From the NCBI RefSeq assembly GCF_014137855.1, contig NZ_JACGWT010000004.1:434001-498000 (forward strand): a stretch of 64,000 nucleotides of DNA. Reading direction: 5' to 3'. Shown one piece after another: positions 17,201 to 24,898 of the stretch; the first letter of the stretch is position 1, and each line of letters opens with the position of its first letter. The notes beneath the pieces are model-generated. The model did no database searches and had not been told where the DNA came from. It was given only the letters and a program-made list of their open reading frames with translations. A program made the translations under genes and the position numbers. Origin of the DNA: Microlunatus kandeliicorticis. GTDB taxonomy: Bacteria > Actinomycetota > Actinomycetes > Propionibacteriales > Propionibacteriaceae.

Positions 17201-17853
17201 GGCTGATCGGGGCCGGGCTGCCCCGGACCGGGACGATGTCGCTCAAGGCCGCGCTCGAACGGCTGCTCGGCGGGCGGTGCTACCACATGGTCGAGTTCTT
17301 CGCCCACCCCGAGCACGCGCCGACCTGGGCCGCCGCGTTCCGGGGCGAGCTGCCCGACTGGGAGTCGCTCCTGACCGGGTACGTCGCCGGTGTGGACACG
17401 CCGATCTGCGAGTTCTGGCGCCCGCTGGCCGAGGCCTATCCGGACGCGCCGGTGCTGCTGTCGCACCGCGCCGACGAGGACGTCTGGTTCGCCAGCCTGG
17501 AGAAGACGGTGCTGGCCCAGGCGCGGGCGGCCCGGGAGCAGGGGATGCCCGGCTGGGCGGCGGCCCTGCCCGCCGACCAGCGGGACGCCGCGGTCGAGGT
17601 CTTCGGTCGGCTCGGCGGCACCGTGTTCGGGTCGCTGGACGACCCCGCCGTGATCAAGGACGCCTACCGGCGGCGGCTCGAGGAGGTGCGGGCCGCGGTC
17701 CCCGCCGACCGGTTGGTCGAGTGGCAGCCCGGCGACGGCTGGGAACCGCTCTGCGCCGCGCTCGGCGTCGCGGTGCCCGCGGAACCGTTCCCGCACGAGA
17801 ACACCACCGCTGACTTCGTCGCCCGGGTCGAGCGCGGCCGGTCCCCGGGCTGA
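17197..17853 (+). CDS. Sulfotransferase-like protein (Sulfotransfer_4 type), start unresolved
   Basis: The protein shows the N-terminal LIGAGLPRTGTMSLKAAL motif, the PAPS-loop variant of the eukaryote-like sulfotransferase group, followed by CYHMVEFFAHPEHAP, the YPDAPVLLSHRADEDVWFAS region and a C-terminal PFPHENTTADF stretch. It has about 220 residues. No ATG, GTG or TTG precedes the motif in frame. The options are a CTG at 17197 or 17203, or ATG 17183, which lies one frame off and would give a perfect N-terminus (MDPTTLRLIG) if one base were removed. The next in-frame ATG, 17236, would delete the PAPS loop. The substrate is unknown. It converges with the FKBP gene. Confidence 0.7.
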   Translation: MRLIGAGLPRTGTMSLKAALERLLGGRCYHMVEFFAHPEHAPTWAAAFRGELPDWESLLTGYVAGVDTPICEFWRPLAEAYPDAPVLLSHRADEDVWFASLEKTVLAQARAAREQGMPGWAAALPADQRDAAVEVFGRLGGTVFGSLDDPAVIKDAYRRRLEEVRAAVPADRLVEWQPGDGWEPLCAALGVAVPAEPFPHENTTADFVARVERGRSPG

Positions 17854-17902
17854 GCCACCGGGGCTCTGCCACCGGGGGTGACCCGCTGGACCGGACCCGC
17901 TC

Positions 17903-17931
17903 GGCCGGACCGGTCGGGCCGGACCGGTCGG
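17903..17931. repeat. Tandem 14-bp palindromic repeat between convergent genes
   Basis: The unit GGCCGGACCGGTCG occurs twice in tandem (17903 and 17917), each containing the palindrome GACCGGTC. It lies between the sulfotransferase stop and the FKBP stop, immediately before the latter. The self-complementary units can fold on either strand, so a bidirectional terminator is the simplest reading. Confidence 0.5.
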
Positions 17932-17932
17932 G

Positions 17933-18997
17933 CTACTGGGCCTGCGGCGCCTGGGTGAACAGGATGTCGACGACGAAGACCAGCGTCTCGTTCTTGGCGA
18001 TCTCCGGGCTGGCGTTGCCGTTGGGGTAGCCCTCGCTCGGCGGGACCACCAGCAGCACTCGGCTGCCGACGGTCTGGCCGGGCAGACCCTTCTGCCAGCC
18101 CTGGATCTGGCTGGTCAGCGCCGCGTCCTGGGGCGCCTGGCCGTAGTTGGACTCGATCACCTTGCCGTTGCTCCAGGTCAGCCAGGTGTAGCGGACGGTG
18201 ACGGTGTCCCCGGCCTTGACCTTGGTCCCGGTGCCCTTGATCAGCGGCTGGACCACCAGACCGGACGGCGGGTTCGTCTTGGGGATGGTGACGGTCGGGG
18301 TGCCGGTGCCCCCGGTCACCGTCGGCAGGTCGCTGCGGGTCGGGGTGATCGTCTGGCCGGCCGGCGCGTTGAGGGTGGTCTCGGTGATGTCGACCACGAA
18401 CAGCAGCGTGTCGCCGACGTTGATGCCCGCCTGGGCGTTGCCGCCGGAGGAGTCGTAGCCGTCGGCGCCGGTCATCGCGATCAGCACCCGGCTGCCCTGC
18501 TTCTGCCCGACCAGACCCTTCTTGAAGCCCTGAATGACCTGGGCCAGCGGGAAGGTGATCGGGGTGCCGCCGCGGGCGAACGAGCTGTCGAAGGTCTTGC
18601 CGGTGCGGCCGTCGATGCCGACGTAGTTGACCGACACGTTCGCGGTGTCGGTGACGGTGGCCCCGCTGCCCTGGCTGAGCACCTTGGTCTGGGTCTTGTC
18701 GATGGCGAACGGGTGCTTGAACGTGACCTTGGGCGTCTTGCCGTAGGCGCCGGTGACCTCGACCTTGTCGAGGTTGGTCGAGGGCTTGATCGTCGGGGTC
18801 GGGCTCGCGCTCGGCGTGGCGCTGGCCGACGGCGACGCGCTGCTCGGCGCGGCGGTGCTGCTCGGGGAGGCCGACGAGGACGTGCTGGCCTGGTCCTTGC
18901 CACAGGCGCCGAGCAGACCGAGCGCCCCGATCACGGCCGTGGTGACGGCCAGCCGGGTGACGGCGCGGGTGCGGGGAGCGGAGGCGGAGAACAGCAC
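17933..18997 (-). CDS. Lipoprotein with two FKBP-type peptidyl-prolyl isomerase domains
   Basis: The start is GTG 18997, leading to a lipoprotein signal (AVIGALGLLGAC, lipidated Cys32). A 50-residue Ser/Ala/Pro/Thr linker follows, then two FKBP folds in tandem. Domain 1 (about 75-205) carries VSVNYVGIDGRTGKTFDSSF and VIQGFKKGLVGQKQGSRVLI. Domain 2 (about 235-345) carries VTVRYTWLTWSNGKVIES, IQGWQKGLPGQTVGSRVLL and PSEGYP. The protein should act outside the cell membrane, helping exported proteins fold. Actinobacterial pafA genes are often followed by FKBP genes; this one is 111 bases downstream of pafA, on the same strand. Confidence 0.93.
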   Translation of the reverse strand: MLFSASAPRTRAVTRLAVTTAVIGALGLLGACGKDQASTSSSASPSSTAAPSSASPSASATPSASPTPTIKPSTNLDKVEVTGAYGKTPKVTFKHPFAIDKTQTKVLSQGSGATVTDTANVSVNYVGIDGRTGKTFDSSFARGGTPITFPLAQVIQGFKKGLVGQKQGSRVLIAMTGADGYDSSGGNAQAGINVGDTLLFVVDITETTLNAPAGQTITPTRSDLPTVTGGTGTPTVTIPKTNPPSGLVVQPLIKGTGTKVKAGDTVTVRYTWLTWSNGKVIESNYGQAPQDAALTSQIQGWQKGLPGQTVGSRVLLVVPPSEGYPNGNASPEIAKNETLVFVVDILFTQAPQAQ

Positions 18998-19082
18998 CGG
19001 GGAAGGGTACCCACAAAGTCTGGGCGCTCCCCGGACCGCGACGCCGGGCGCACGGAGGCGACCGGGCGGGCGCGACCCGCGT

Positions 19083-19102
19083 GGCCCGGTCACGACCGGG
19101 CC
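19083..19102 (-). terminator. Hairpin directly after pafA
   Basis: GGCCCGGTC (19083-19091) and GACCGGGCC (19094-19102) form a near-perfect 8-9 bp stem, seven bases beyond the pafA stop in its direction of transcription. It could end or attenuate the rluB-pafA transcript before the FKBP gene. There is no U-tract. Confidence 0.5.
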
Positions 19103-19108
19103 GGGCGC

Positions 19109-20479
19109 TCAGCCCTTCTGCATCCCGGCGATCAGCCGCTCGACCCGCTCGTCGACCGCGGTGAACGGGTCCTTGCAGAGCACGGTCCGCTGCGCCTGGT
19201 CGTTGAGCTTGAGGTGCACCCAGTCGACCGTGTAGTCGTTGCGGCCCTCCTGCGCGTGCCGGATGAAGTCGCCGCGCAGCTTGGCCCGGGTGGTCTGCGG
19301 CGGGACGTTCTTGGCCCGGAAGATCGCCGGGTCGTTGGTCACCCGGGCCACCGCCCCACGACGCTCGAGGAGGCTGAAGATGCCCCGGCTGCGCCGGATG
19401 TCGTGGTAGGCGAGGTCGAGCTGGCTGATCCGCGGGTCGGCCAGGCTCAGCGAGTGCTTGGCGGCGTAGGAGTCGAGCAGCTTGAGCTTGATCGCCCAGT
19501 CGATCTCGGTGTCGATCAGGCTGAGCTTGTCCTCGCTGACCGCCCGGATGGCCCGTTCCCACAGGTCGAGCACCCGCACCACCGTGGCCGTCTCGAGCCC
19601 GCGCTCGGCGACGAACGCCGACACCTTCTCCAGGTAGGCGGTCTGCAGCTCGAGCGCCGAGATCCGGCGGCCGTTGGCCAGCGCCACCTGGACGCGGCCG
19701 GTGCGGTCGCGGCTGATGTCGCGGATGGCCCGGATCGGGTTCTCCAGCGTGAAGTCGCGCATCCCCACGCCGGCCTCGATCAGCCGCAGGACGAGATCGG
19801 TCGAGCCGACCTTGAGCAGCGTGGTGGTCTCGCTCATGTTCGAGTCGCCGACGATCACGTGCAGCCGGCGGTAGCGCTCGGGATCGGCGTGCGGCTCGTC
19901 GCGGGTGTTGATGATCGGCCGGCTGCGGGTGGTGGCCGAGCTGACCGACTCCCAGATGTGCTCGGCGCGCTGGCTGACGCTGAACTCCGCTCCGCGGGCG
20001 CTGGTGAGCACCTTGCCCGCGCCGCAGATCAGCTGCCGGCTGACCAGGAACGGGACCAGCACGTCGGTGATCTTGGTGAAGTCGCCGACCCGGCTGATCA
20101 GGTAGTTCTCGTGGCAGCCGTAGGAGTTGCCGTGGCTGTCGGTGTTGTTCTTGAACAGGTAGATGTCGCCCTGGATGCCCTCGGCGGCCAGTCGCTGCTC
20201 GGCGTCGATGATCAGGTCCTCGAGGATCCGCTCGCCGGCCCGGTCGTGGCTGATCAGCTGCACCAGGCTGTCGCACTCGGCGGTGGCGTACTCGGGGTGG
20301 CTGCCCACGTCGAGATAGATCCGCGAGCCGTTGCGGAGGAAGACGTTGCTCGACCGCCCCCAGGTGACCACCCGGCGGAACAGGTAGCGGGCCACCTCGT
20401 CGGGGGTGAGCCGTCGGCTGCCCCCGGAGGTGCAGGCGACGCCGTATTCGGTTTCGAGTCCGAAGATCCTGCGGTCCAC
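19109..20479 (-). CDS. pafA: Pup-protein ligase PafA
   Basis: PafA joins the C-terminal glutamate of the ubiquitin-like protein Pup to lysines of target proteins, marking them for the proteasome. The 456-residue product is full length. It has the N-terminal [11 protein letters not shown] with the catalytic/Mg-binding Glu9 and Glu11, [16 protein letters not shown] with the catalytic Asp57 (Asp64 in M. tuberculosis), the [19 protein letters not shown] and [11 protein letters not shown] segments, and the conserved C-terminal domain. The start is GTG 20479, only seven bases after rluB, so pafA is probably co-transcribed with the parA-scpAB-rluB operon. pup, dop, mpa/arc and prcBA are not present in this window. 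Confidence 0.98.
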   Translation of the reverse strand: MDRRIFGLETEYGVACTSGGSRRLTPDEVARYLFRRVVTWGRSSNVFLRNGSRIYLDVGSHPEYATAECDSLVQLISHDRAGERILEDLIIDAEQRLAAEGIQGDIYLFKNNTDSHGNSYGCHENYLISRVGDFTKITDVLVPFLVSRQLICGAGKVLTSARGAEFSVSQRAEHIWESVSSATTRSRPIINTRDEPHADPERYRRLHVIVGDSNMSETTTLLKVGSTDLVLRLIEAGVGMRDFTLENPIRAIRDISRDRTGRVQVALANGRRISALELQTAYLEKVSAFVAERGLETATVVRVLDLWERAIRAVSEDKLSLIDTEIDWAIKLKLLDSYAAKHSLSLADPRISQLDLAYHDIRRSRGIFSLLERRGAVARVTNDPAIFRAKNVPPQTTRAKLRGDFIRHAQEGRNDYTVDWVHLKLNDQAQRTVLCKDPFTAVDERVERLIAGMQKG

Positions 20480-20486
20480 GCGCGCC

Positions 20487-21302
20487 TCAGTCGTTCAGCA
20501 GATCGAGAAGGGCCCCGAGCTCGGAGCGGGTCAGGTCGCGGAGCTCACCCGAGCGGAGCGCCCCGAGCTTCACCGGCCCGATCGCCGTCCGCGAGAGCCG
20601 GCGCACCGGGTGCCCGACCGCTTCCATCATCCGTCGCACGATCCGGTTCCTCCCTTCGTGCAGGGTGATGTCGACCATGCTACGCACCGCCGTGGTGGAG
20701 ACGAGCCGGACCGAGTCGGGCGTCACCGGACCGTCATCGAGCCGGATGCCCCGGCGCAGGTCGCGGATCGTCTTGTGCTGGACGACGCCGGCGACCTCGG
20801 CCAGATAGGTCTTGGGGACCTCGAAGCTGGGGTGGGCGAGCTTGTGGGCGAAGTCGCCGTCGTTGGTGAGGATCAGCAGGCCCTCGGTGTCGGTGTCGAG
20901 CCGGCCGACGTGGAACAGCCGCTCCTTGCGGCCGACCAGGTACTCGGTCAGCGTCGGACGGCCCTCGGGGTCGTCCATGGTCGAGACCACCCCGCGCGGC
21001 TTGTTGAACACCACGTACGCGTGCCGGCGCGGCGGCGGGATCCGTTCGCCGTCGACCCGGATCACGTCGGTGTCGGGGTCGACCCGCAGCCCCTGCTCGG
21101 TCACCGTCCGGCCGTTGACCTCGACCCGGCCCTCGTCGATCAGGATCTCGCTGGCCCGCCGGGAGGCGATCCCGGCGGCGGCCAGCACCTTCTGCAGCCG
21201 CTGCCCGGTCTCGGCGCTGTCCGAGCCGGGGACGGCACCGGCGAGCGGGACCTCCGGAGCGAGCCCGTCGGGGCGGCGGTCGCGGCCGGCCGGGCGGCTC
21301 AC
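20487..21302 (-). CDS. rluB: RluB/RsuA-type 23S rRNA pseudouridine synthase
   Basis: The enzyme converts a uridine in 23S rRNA helix 93 (RluB type) or another rRNA position to pseudouridine. The 271-residue protein has an S4 RNA-binding domain ([19 protein letters not shown], residues ~35-80) and the catalytic [13 protein letters not shown] motif with Asp136, then the C-terminal [16 protein letters not shown] signature. The first ~30 residues are a low-complexity lead. It begins at GTG 21302, overlapping the scpB stop by four bases. In mycobacteria this gene also follows scpB, but there the next genes are cmk and engA, whereas here pafA follows. Confidence 0.95.
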   Translation of the reverse strand: MSRPAGRDRRPDGLAPEVPLAGAVPGSDSAETGQRLQKVLAAAGIASRRASEILIDEGRVEVNGRTVTEQGLRVDPDTDVIRVDGERIPPPRRHAYVVFNKPRGVVSTMDDPEGRPTLTEYLVGRKERLFHVGRLDTDTEGLLILTNDGDFAHKLAHPSFEVPKTYLAEVAGVVQHKTIRDLRRGIRLDDGPVTPDSVRLVSTTAVRSMVDITLHEGRNRIVRRMMEAVGHPVRRLSRTAIGPVKLGALRSGELRDLTRSELGALLDLLND

Positions 21303-22030
21303 CGCACGCTCCCGGACACGTCGGACGGCACCCCGGCCGGGGCCTCGTCGGGCCCGTCCCCGGTCCCGGGCGAGGGCTCGGGTGCCGGTGCGCTCTCGTC
21401 CCGGACCAGGGTGAGCTGGCTGAGCTCGGCCTCGAGCTCGGTGACGTCGGGCAGGTTCGGCGCCAGCGGTGGCAGCTCGTCCAGCGAGCTCAGCCCCATC
21501 CGTTCGCAGAACTCGGGGGTGGTGCCGAAGAGGGTGGCCCCGGAGTGCTCGTCGACACCGACCTCGGTGATCAGCTCCCGGGTCAGCAGGGTGCGGATCA
21601 CGCCGTCGACGTTGACCCCGCGGACACCGGAGACCCGCGCGCGGGAGACCGGTTGCAGGTAGGCGATCACCGCGAGCGTCTCGAGCGCGGCCTGCGAGAG
21701 CTTGGCCGTCTGCCCCTCGAGGACGTAGCGGCTGACCAGGTCGGCGTGCTCCTCGCGGGTGTAGAACCGCCAGCCGCCGGCCAGGGCGCGGAGCTCGAAC
21801 CCGCGTCCGGTCTCGGTGTAGAACTCGACCAGCGCGTCGAGCTCCTCGCGGACGACGTCGATCGGCACCTCGAGCAGCTGGGCCAGGGTGGTCTCGGTCA
21901 GCGGCTCGTCGGCGACCAGCAGCAGGGCCTCGAGCGACGGCCCGAGGTGGCTCCGGTCGAGCTCGCGCGGCGGCTCGGCGTCGACCAGCGTCTCCTGCTG
22001 CTCGACCCCGGGTTCGTCAGGCGCGGTCAT
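21299..22030 (-). CDS. scpB: Segregation and condensation protein ScpB
   Basis: ScpB is the winged-helix (Kite) subunit that binds ScpA and helps the SMC complex organise the chromosome. The 243-residue product has two winged-helix domains: the LEALLLVADEPLTETTLAQLL start of the first (about 30-55) and the LSQAALETLAVIAYLQPVSRARV signature of the second (about 115-140), then TLFGTTPEFCERMGL. The N-terminus and C-terminal ~35 residues (Pro/Asp/Ser-rich) are probably disordered. It starts at ATG 22030, overlapping scpA by 14 bases, and ends in a 4-base overlap with rluB. Confidence 0.96.
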   Translation of the reverse strand: MTAPDEPGVEQQETLVDAEPPRELDRSHLGPSLEALLLVADEPLTETTLAQLLEVPIDVVREELDALVEFYTETGRGFELRALAGGWRFYTREEHADLVSRYVLEGQTAKLSQAALETLAVIAYLQPVSRARVSGVRGVNVDGVIRTLLTRELITEVGVDEHSGATLFGTTPEFCERMGLSSLDELPPLAPNLPDVTELEAELSQLTLVRDESAPAPEPSPGTGDGPDEAPAGVPSDVSGSVR

Positions 22031-23048
22031 CGCGGCTCTCCTCGTTCGTGTTCTCGTCGGTGCTGGTGTCGGGACCCGGTTCGCGGGCGTCCGGCCCAGT
22101 CTGCGCGGTCGCGTCCCCGGTCTCGTCGCCGGTCTCGTCGCCGGTCTCGTCGCCGGCGGCCCGGTCGAACTCGTCGGAGATGTCGAGCTCGCCGTCGTCG
22201 CTGCCGGTCCAGCGGACGGTGAGCTCGCCGAGCGGGGTGAGCTGGTCGAAGGCGACCGCGCCCTCGCGGAACAGCTCGAGCAGCGCGAGGAACCGGCAGA
22301 CCGTGGTCACCCGGTCCGGTGAGTCACCGGTGAGGGCCCGGAACGTCAGGGTCCCCTGGCGTCGGAGCCGGTCGACCACCACCGCGGCCTGTTCGCGGAC
22401 GCTGACCGCGGGGGCGTGCAGGTGGGCCAGCGAGACGACCTCGGCCGGCTTCGGAGTCAGCGCGCGGCCGGCCAGCTCGGCCAACCGCTCGGGCGTGGTG
22501 GTGAACACCAGCTCGGGCAGCAGGGCGGCGAACCGCGGTTCGAGCGACACCCGCCGCGGGTAGCGGCCGGCCTGCGCGGACAGCGTCTGCTCCAGATAGG
22601 CCGCCACCTGCTTGAACGCCCGGTACTGCAGCAGCCGGGCGAAGAGCAGGTCGCGAGCCTCGAGCAGGGCCAGGTCCTCGGCGTCCTCGACGTCGCCGGA
22701 CGGCAGCAGCCGGGCCGCCTTGAGGTCGAGCAGGGTGGCCGCGACCACCAGGAACTGGCTGGTCTGCTCGAGCTCCCAGGCCTGGCCCATCGCCTTCAGG
22801 TGAGCGATGAACTCGTCGGTGACCCGGCTCAGCGACACCTCGGTGATGTCGAGCTTGTGCCGGCTGATCAGCTGGAGCAACAGGTCGAACGGACCCTCGA
22901 AGTTGTCCAGCCGGACGGTGAAGTCCGAGCCGCCGCTCCCCCCGCCGCCGGCATTGTCGGCGGACGGTGGGGTGAGGTCGTCCGCGGGTGTCACCGTGAG
23001 CTCCGTCGCGCTCCCTGTCGTGGTCTCTTTCGTGGTCACTGCCGTCAT
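22017..23048 (-). CDS. scpA: Segregation and condensation protein ScpA (kleisin)
   Basis: ScpA is the kleisin that bridges the SMC heads and binds ScpB. I take ATG 23048, which forms an ATGA overlap with the upstream gene; the much longer open frame is a shadow. The 343-residue protein has a disordered Thr/Gly-rich N-terminus, then the kleisin signature FEGPFDLLLQLISRHKLDI (about 50-70), YRAFKQVAAYLE, and a C-terminal winged helix ending near the ELTVRW strand. The last ~60 residues are acidic, with a GDET unit repeated three times; at DNA level this is a perfect 12-bp tandem repeat at about 22118-22154. Confidence 0.95.
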   Translation of the reverse strand: MTAVTTKETTTGSATELTVTPADDLTPPSADNAGGGGSGGSDFTVRLDNFEGPFDLLLQLISRHKLDITEVSLSRVTDEFIAHLKAMGQAWELEQTSQFLVVAATLLDLKAARLLPSGDVEDAEDLALLEARDLLFARLLQYRAFKQVAAYLEQTLSAQAGRYPRRVSLEPRFAALLPELVFTTTPERLAELAGRALTPKPAEVVSLAHLHAPAVSVREQAAVVVDRLRRQGTLTFRALTGDSPDRVTTVCRFLALLELFREGAVAFDQLTPLGELTVRWTGSDDGELDISDEFDRAAGDETGDETGDETGDATAQTGPDAREPGPDTSTDENTNEESRDDRA

Positions 23049-23434
23049 CGGCTGCCGAGCTTGCGGACCAGCTCGGAGTCGCCGCCGTGCGCGGCGAAGT
23101 CGGCGATCACGGCCGAGATCGCCTCGCGGACGATCCGGCCCCGGTCGACCGCCAGGCCGTGCTCGGCCCGCAGCCGGAGCCGCGCCTCCTCGAGGGCCAG
23201 CAGCTCCTCGACGCTGACGTAGACGGTGATCTTCTCGTCGTGGCGGACCCGCCCGGTGCTCCGCGGCGACCGCCGGGACCGCGGACCGGCCACGGCGTCG
23301 GGGTCCGGCCCGGTGGCGGGGACCGCCGGAGCGGTGGCCGTCTCCGGGGCGTCGTCGACGACGGTGAGGGCGACCTCGGGCTGGGTCGGGCGGAACAGCT
23401 CCGAGGCGCCCGGCAGGCTCACCCGACGCGACAC
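23045..23434 (-). CDS. Ribbon-helix-helix-like DNA-binding protein between parA and scpA
   Basis: The product has 129 residues. Residues 1-65 are low-complexity, Ala/Pro-rich then basic (RSRRSPRSTGRVR). Residues ~66-115 look like a ribbon-helix-helix fold: a strand DEKITVYVS, helix VEELLALEEARLRL, a turn, and helix GRIVREAISAVIADF. Such proteins bind DNA as dimers through the strand, and small ParB-like partners of ParA (the ParG/CopG type) use this fold. It overlaps parA by 16 bases at its start (GTG 23434) and scpA by four at its end, so all three are coupled. The fold is inferred by eye; the function is unknown. Confidence 0.7.
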   Translation of the reverse strand: MSRRVSLPGASELFRPTQPEVALTVVDDAPETATAPAVPATGPDPDAVAGPRSRRSPRSTGRVRHDEKITVYVSVEELLALEEARLRLRAEHGLAVDRGRIVREAISAVIADFAAHGGDSELVRKLGSR

Positions 23435-24726
23435 CGCGACAGCACCTCCCGGGCCAGCGTGCGGTAGGCGGTCGCCCCCGGCGAGGTGGACGCGTAGGTG
23501 GTGATCGGCTCACCGGCCACCGTGGTCTCGGGGAACTTGACCGTCCGCCGGATCACCGTGTGGAAGACGTCGTCACCGAAGGCCTGCACGACCCGTTCGA
23601 GCACCTCGCGGCTGTGCAGCGTCCGCGAGTCGAACATCGTCCCCAGGATGCCGAGGACCTGCAGGTCCGGGTTGAGCCGCTCCTGCACCTTGCTGATCGT
23701 GTCGGTGAGCAGGGCGATGCCGCGGAGCGCGAAGAACTCGCACTCCAGCGGCATGATCACCTTGTCGGCCGCGGTCAGCGCGTTGATCGTCAGCAGGCCC
23801 AGCGACGGCGCACAGTCGATGAGGATCACGTCGTAGCGGTCGCGGACCTTCTCGAGCACGCGCAGCAACGTCTGCTCGCGGGCCACCTCGGAGACCAGCT
23901 GGACCTCGGCCGCCGACAGGTCGATGTTGCTGGGGAGGATCTCCAGGCCCTCGACGTTGGTCTCGGCGATCACCTCGTCGATGCCGACGTCCCGGCTGAG
24001 CAGCAGGTTGTAGATGCTCTTGTCCAGCGTGTGCGGGTTGACCCCGAGCCCGACCGACAGCGAACCCTGCGGGTCGAAGTCGACCAGCAGCACCCGGCGG
24101 CCGAGCTCGGTCAGCGCAGCCCCGAGGTTGATCGTGGTGGTGGTCTTGCCGACCCCGCCCTTCTGATTGCACATCGCGACGATCATGGCCCGGCGCGGCA
24201 CGGCGACCGGCGGGACCTCACCGAGGTCGGGCCAGGGCCGTCCGGTCGGGCCGAGCTCGGGGCCCTGCTCGGCCACTGGGCCGGCGGCAGCCGGCGTCGG
24301 CGCCGGGAACAGTTCCTCGGGCGCGTCATCGGGTCGGGGTGCCGGCACCTCGCGGGCCTCCGGCACGAACGGCTCGCTCTCGACGGGAACCCGCTGATCA
24401 ACGGCCTCCTGTGCGGCGTTCTCTCGATCATGCTCAGGGTGATCACGCTCAGGGTGATCGTGGTCGGGGTGATCAAGATCAGAGTGATCACGCTCAGGGT
24501 GATCATGGTCGTGATGATCATGGTCGCTCGGCTCGGCCTCGTCCGCCTGCTCACCCAGCTCGCCGGGCACGGTGAAGTCCGGGGCTGCCGCCGTCGACCC
24601 GGCCCCGACGGCGTCCGCACGCCAGTCGTCCGCCGGACGCCCGTCCCCGCGCTGGTCTTCGCCCGGCCAGCCGTCCTGCTGCCAGTCCTGCTGGGGCCAG
24701 TCGTACGCGTGCTGGGTCGATTCCAC
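23419..24726 (-). CDS. ParA-family ATPase with His/Asp-rich N-terminal extension
   Basis: The C-terminal ~255 residues are a complete ParA/Soj ATPase: the deviant Walker A motif KGGVGKTTT at 189-197, LLVDFDPQGSLS, VILIDCAPSLGLL and the GILGTMFDSRT region. The N-terminal ~180 residues are unusual: an acidic Gln/Trp/Asp-rich start, a His/Asp/Pro repeat at 68-100 built from DHPERDH and DHDH units, then a Pro/Glu-rich linker. The histidines suggest metal binding. GTG 24726 has a strong AGGAGG site. The gene is the Rv1708-type ParA that precedes scpA in actinobacteria, distinct from the ParA of the parAB locus near oriC, and it heads the parA-RHH-scpA-scpB-rluB-pafA operon. Confidence 0.93.
   Translation of the reverse strand: MESTQHAYDWPQQDWQQDGWPGEDQRGDGRPADDWRADAVGAGSTAAAPDFTVPGELGEQADEAEPSDHDHHDHDHPERDHSDLDHPDHDHPERDHPEHDRENAAQEAVDQRVPVESEPFVPEAREVPAPRPDDAPEELFPAPTPAAAGPVAEQGPELGPTGRPWPDLGEVPPVAVPRRAMIVAMCNQKGGVGKTTTTINLGAALTELGRRVLLVDFDPQGSLSVGLGVNPHTLDKSIYNLLLSRDVGIDEVIAETNVEGLEILPSNIDLSAAEVQLVSEVAREQTLLRVLEKVRDRYDVILIDCAPSLGLLTINALTAADKVIMPLECEFFALRGIALLTDTISKVQERLNPDLQVLGILGTMFDSRTLHSREVLERVVQAFGDDVFHTVIRRTVKFPETTVAGEPITTYASTSPGATAYRTLAREVLSRCRVG
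24427..24525 (-). repeat. In-gene repeat array encoding the His/Asp extension of ParA
   Basis: About 99 bases inside parA are made of short repeats. A 21-bp unit encoding DHPERDH occurs twice exactly (24439-24459 and 24484-24504), with partial copies around it. The stretch holds eight GATC sites between 24426 and 24519. Codons here are GAT, CAT, CCT, CGT and CTT rather than the G/C-ending codons of the rest of the gene, so the repeat probably arose by recent expansion. Confidence 0.8.
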
Positions 24727-24898
24727 CCTGGGCCTCCTGTCGCCTGCCGGGGCGCCGCGGGTGCCCCCACGACGTCTGTCCCTCGACGCTAGACCCGCAC
24801 CTCGGCGGTCCCCGGGACCTCGACCGGCGCGTCGAAATGTCGACTTATCCCCGGCTCAGGACCCTTGGGTCCCATCCGTCACAGTGGTCCCGGCAGCC

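Noticed and set aside
17236-17853. Starting the second sulfotransferase at ATG 17236
   Set aside because: It would remove the PAPS-binding loop that is well conserved just upstream, so that start would give a non-functional enzyme.
22110-22160. Short tandem repeats in scpA and parA as a possible CRISPR array
   Set aside because: Repeat units are 12-21 bp, in frame, without spacers, and lie in coding DNA. No cas gene is present.
23049-23513. The long upstream extension of scpA (to 23513)
   Set aside because: It overlaps the RHH gene and parA in another frame and is Arg/Gly/Pro-rich shadow. ATG 23048 with the ATGA overlap is the better start.
24780-24898. Promoter or ParA-type operator in the gap between xerD and parA
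   Set aside because: A short imperfect palindrome (GTCGACATTTCGAC) is visible, but no matching second copy or -10/-35 pair supports a firm call.
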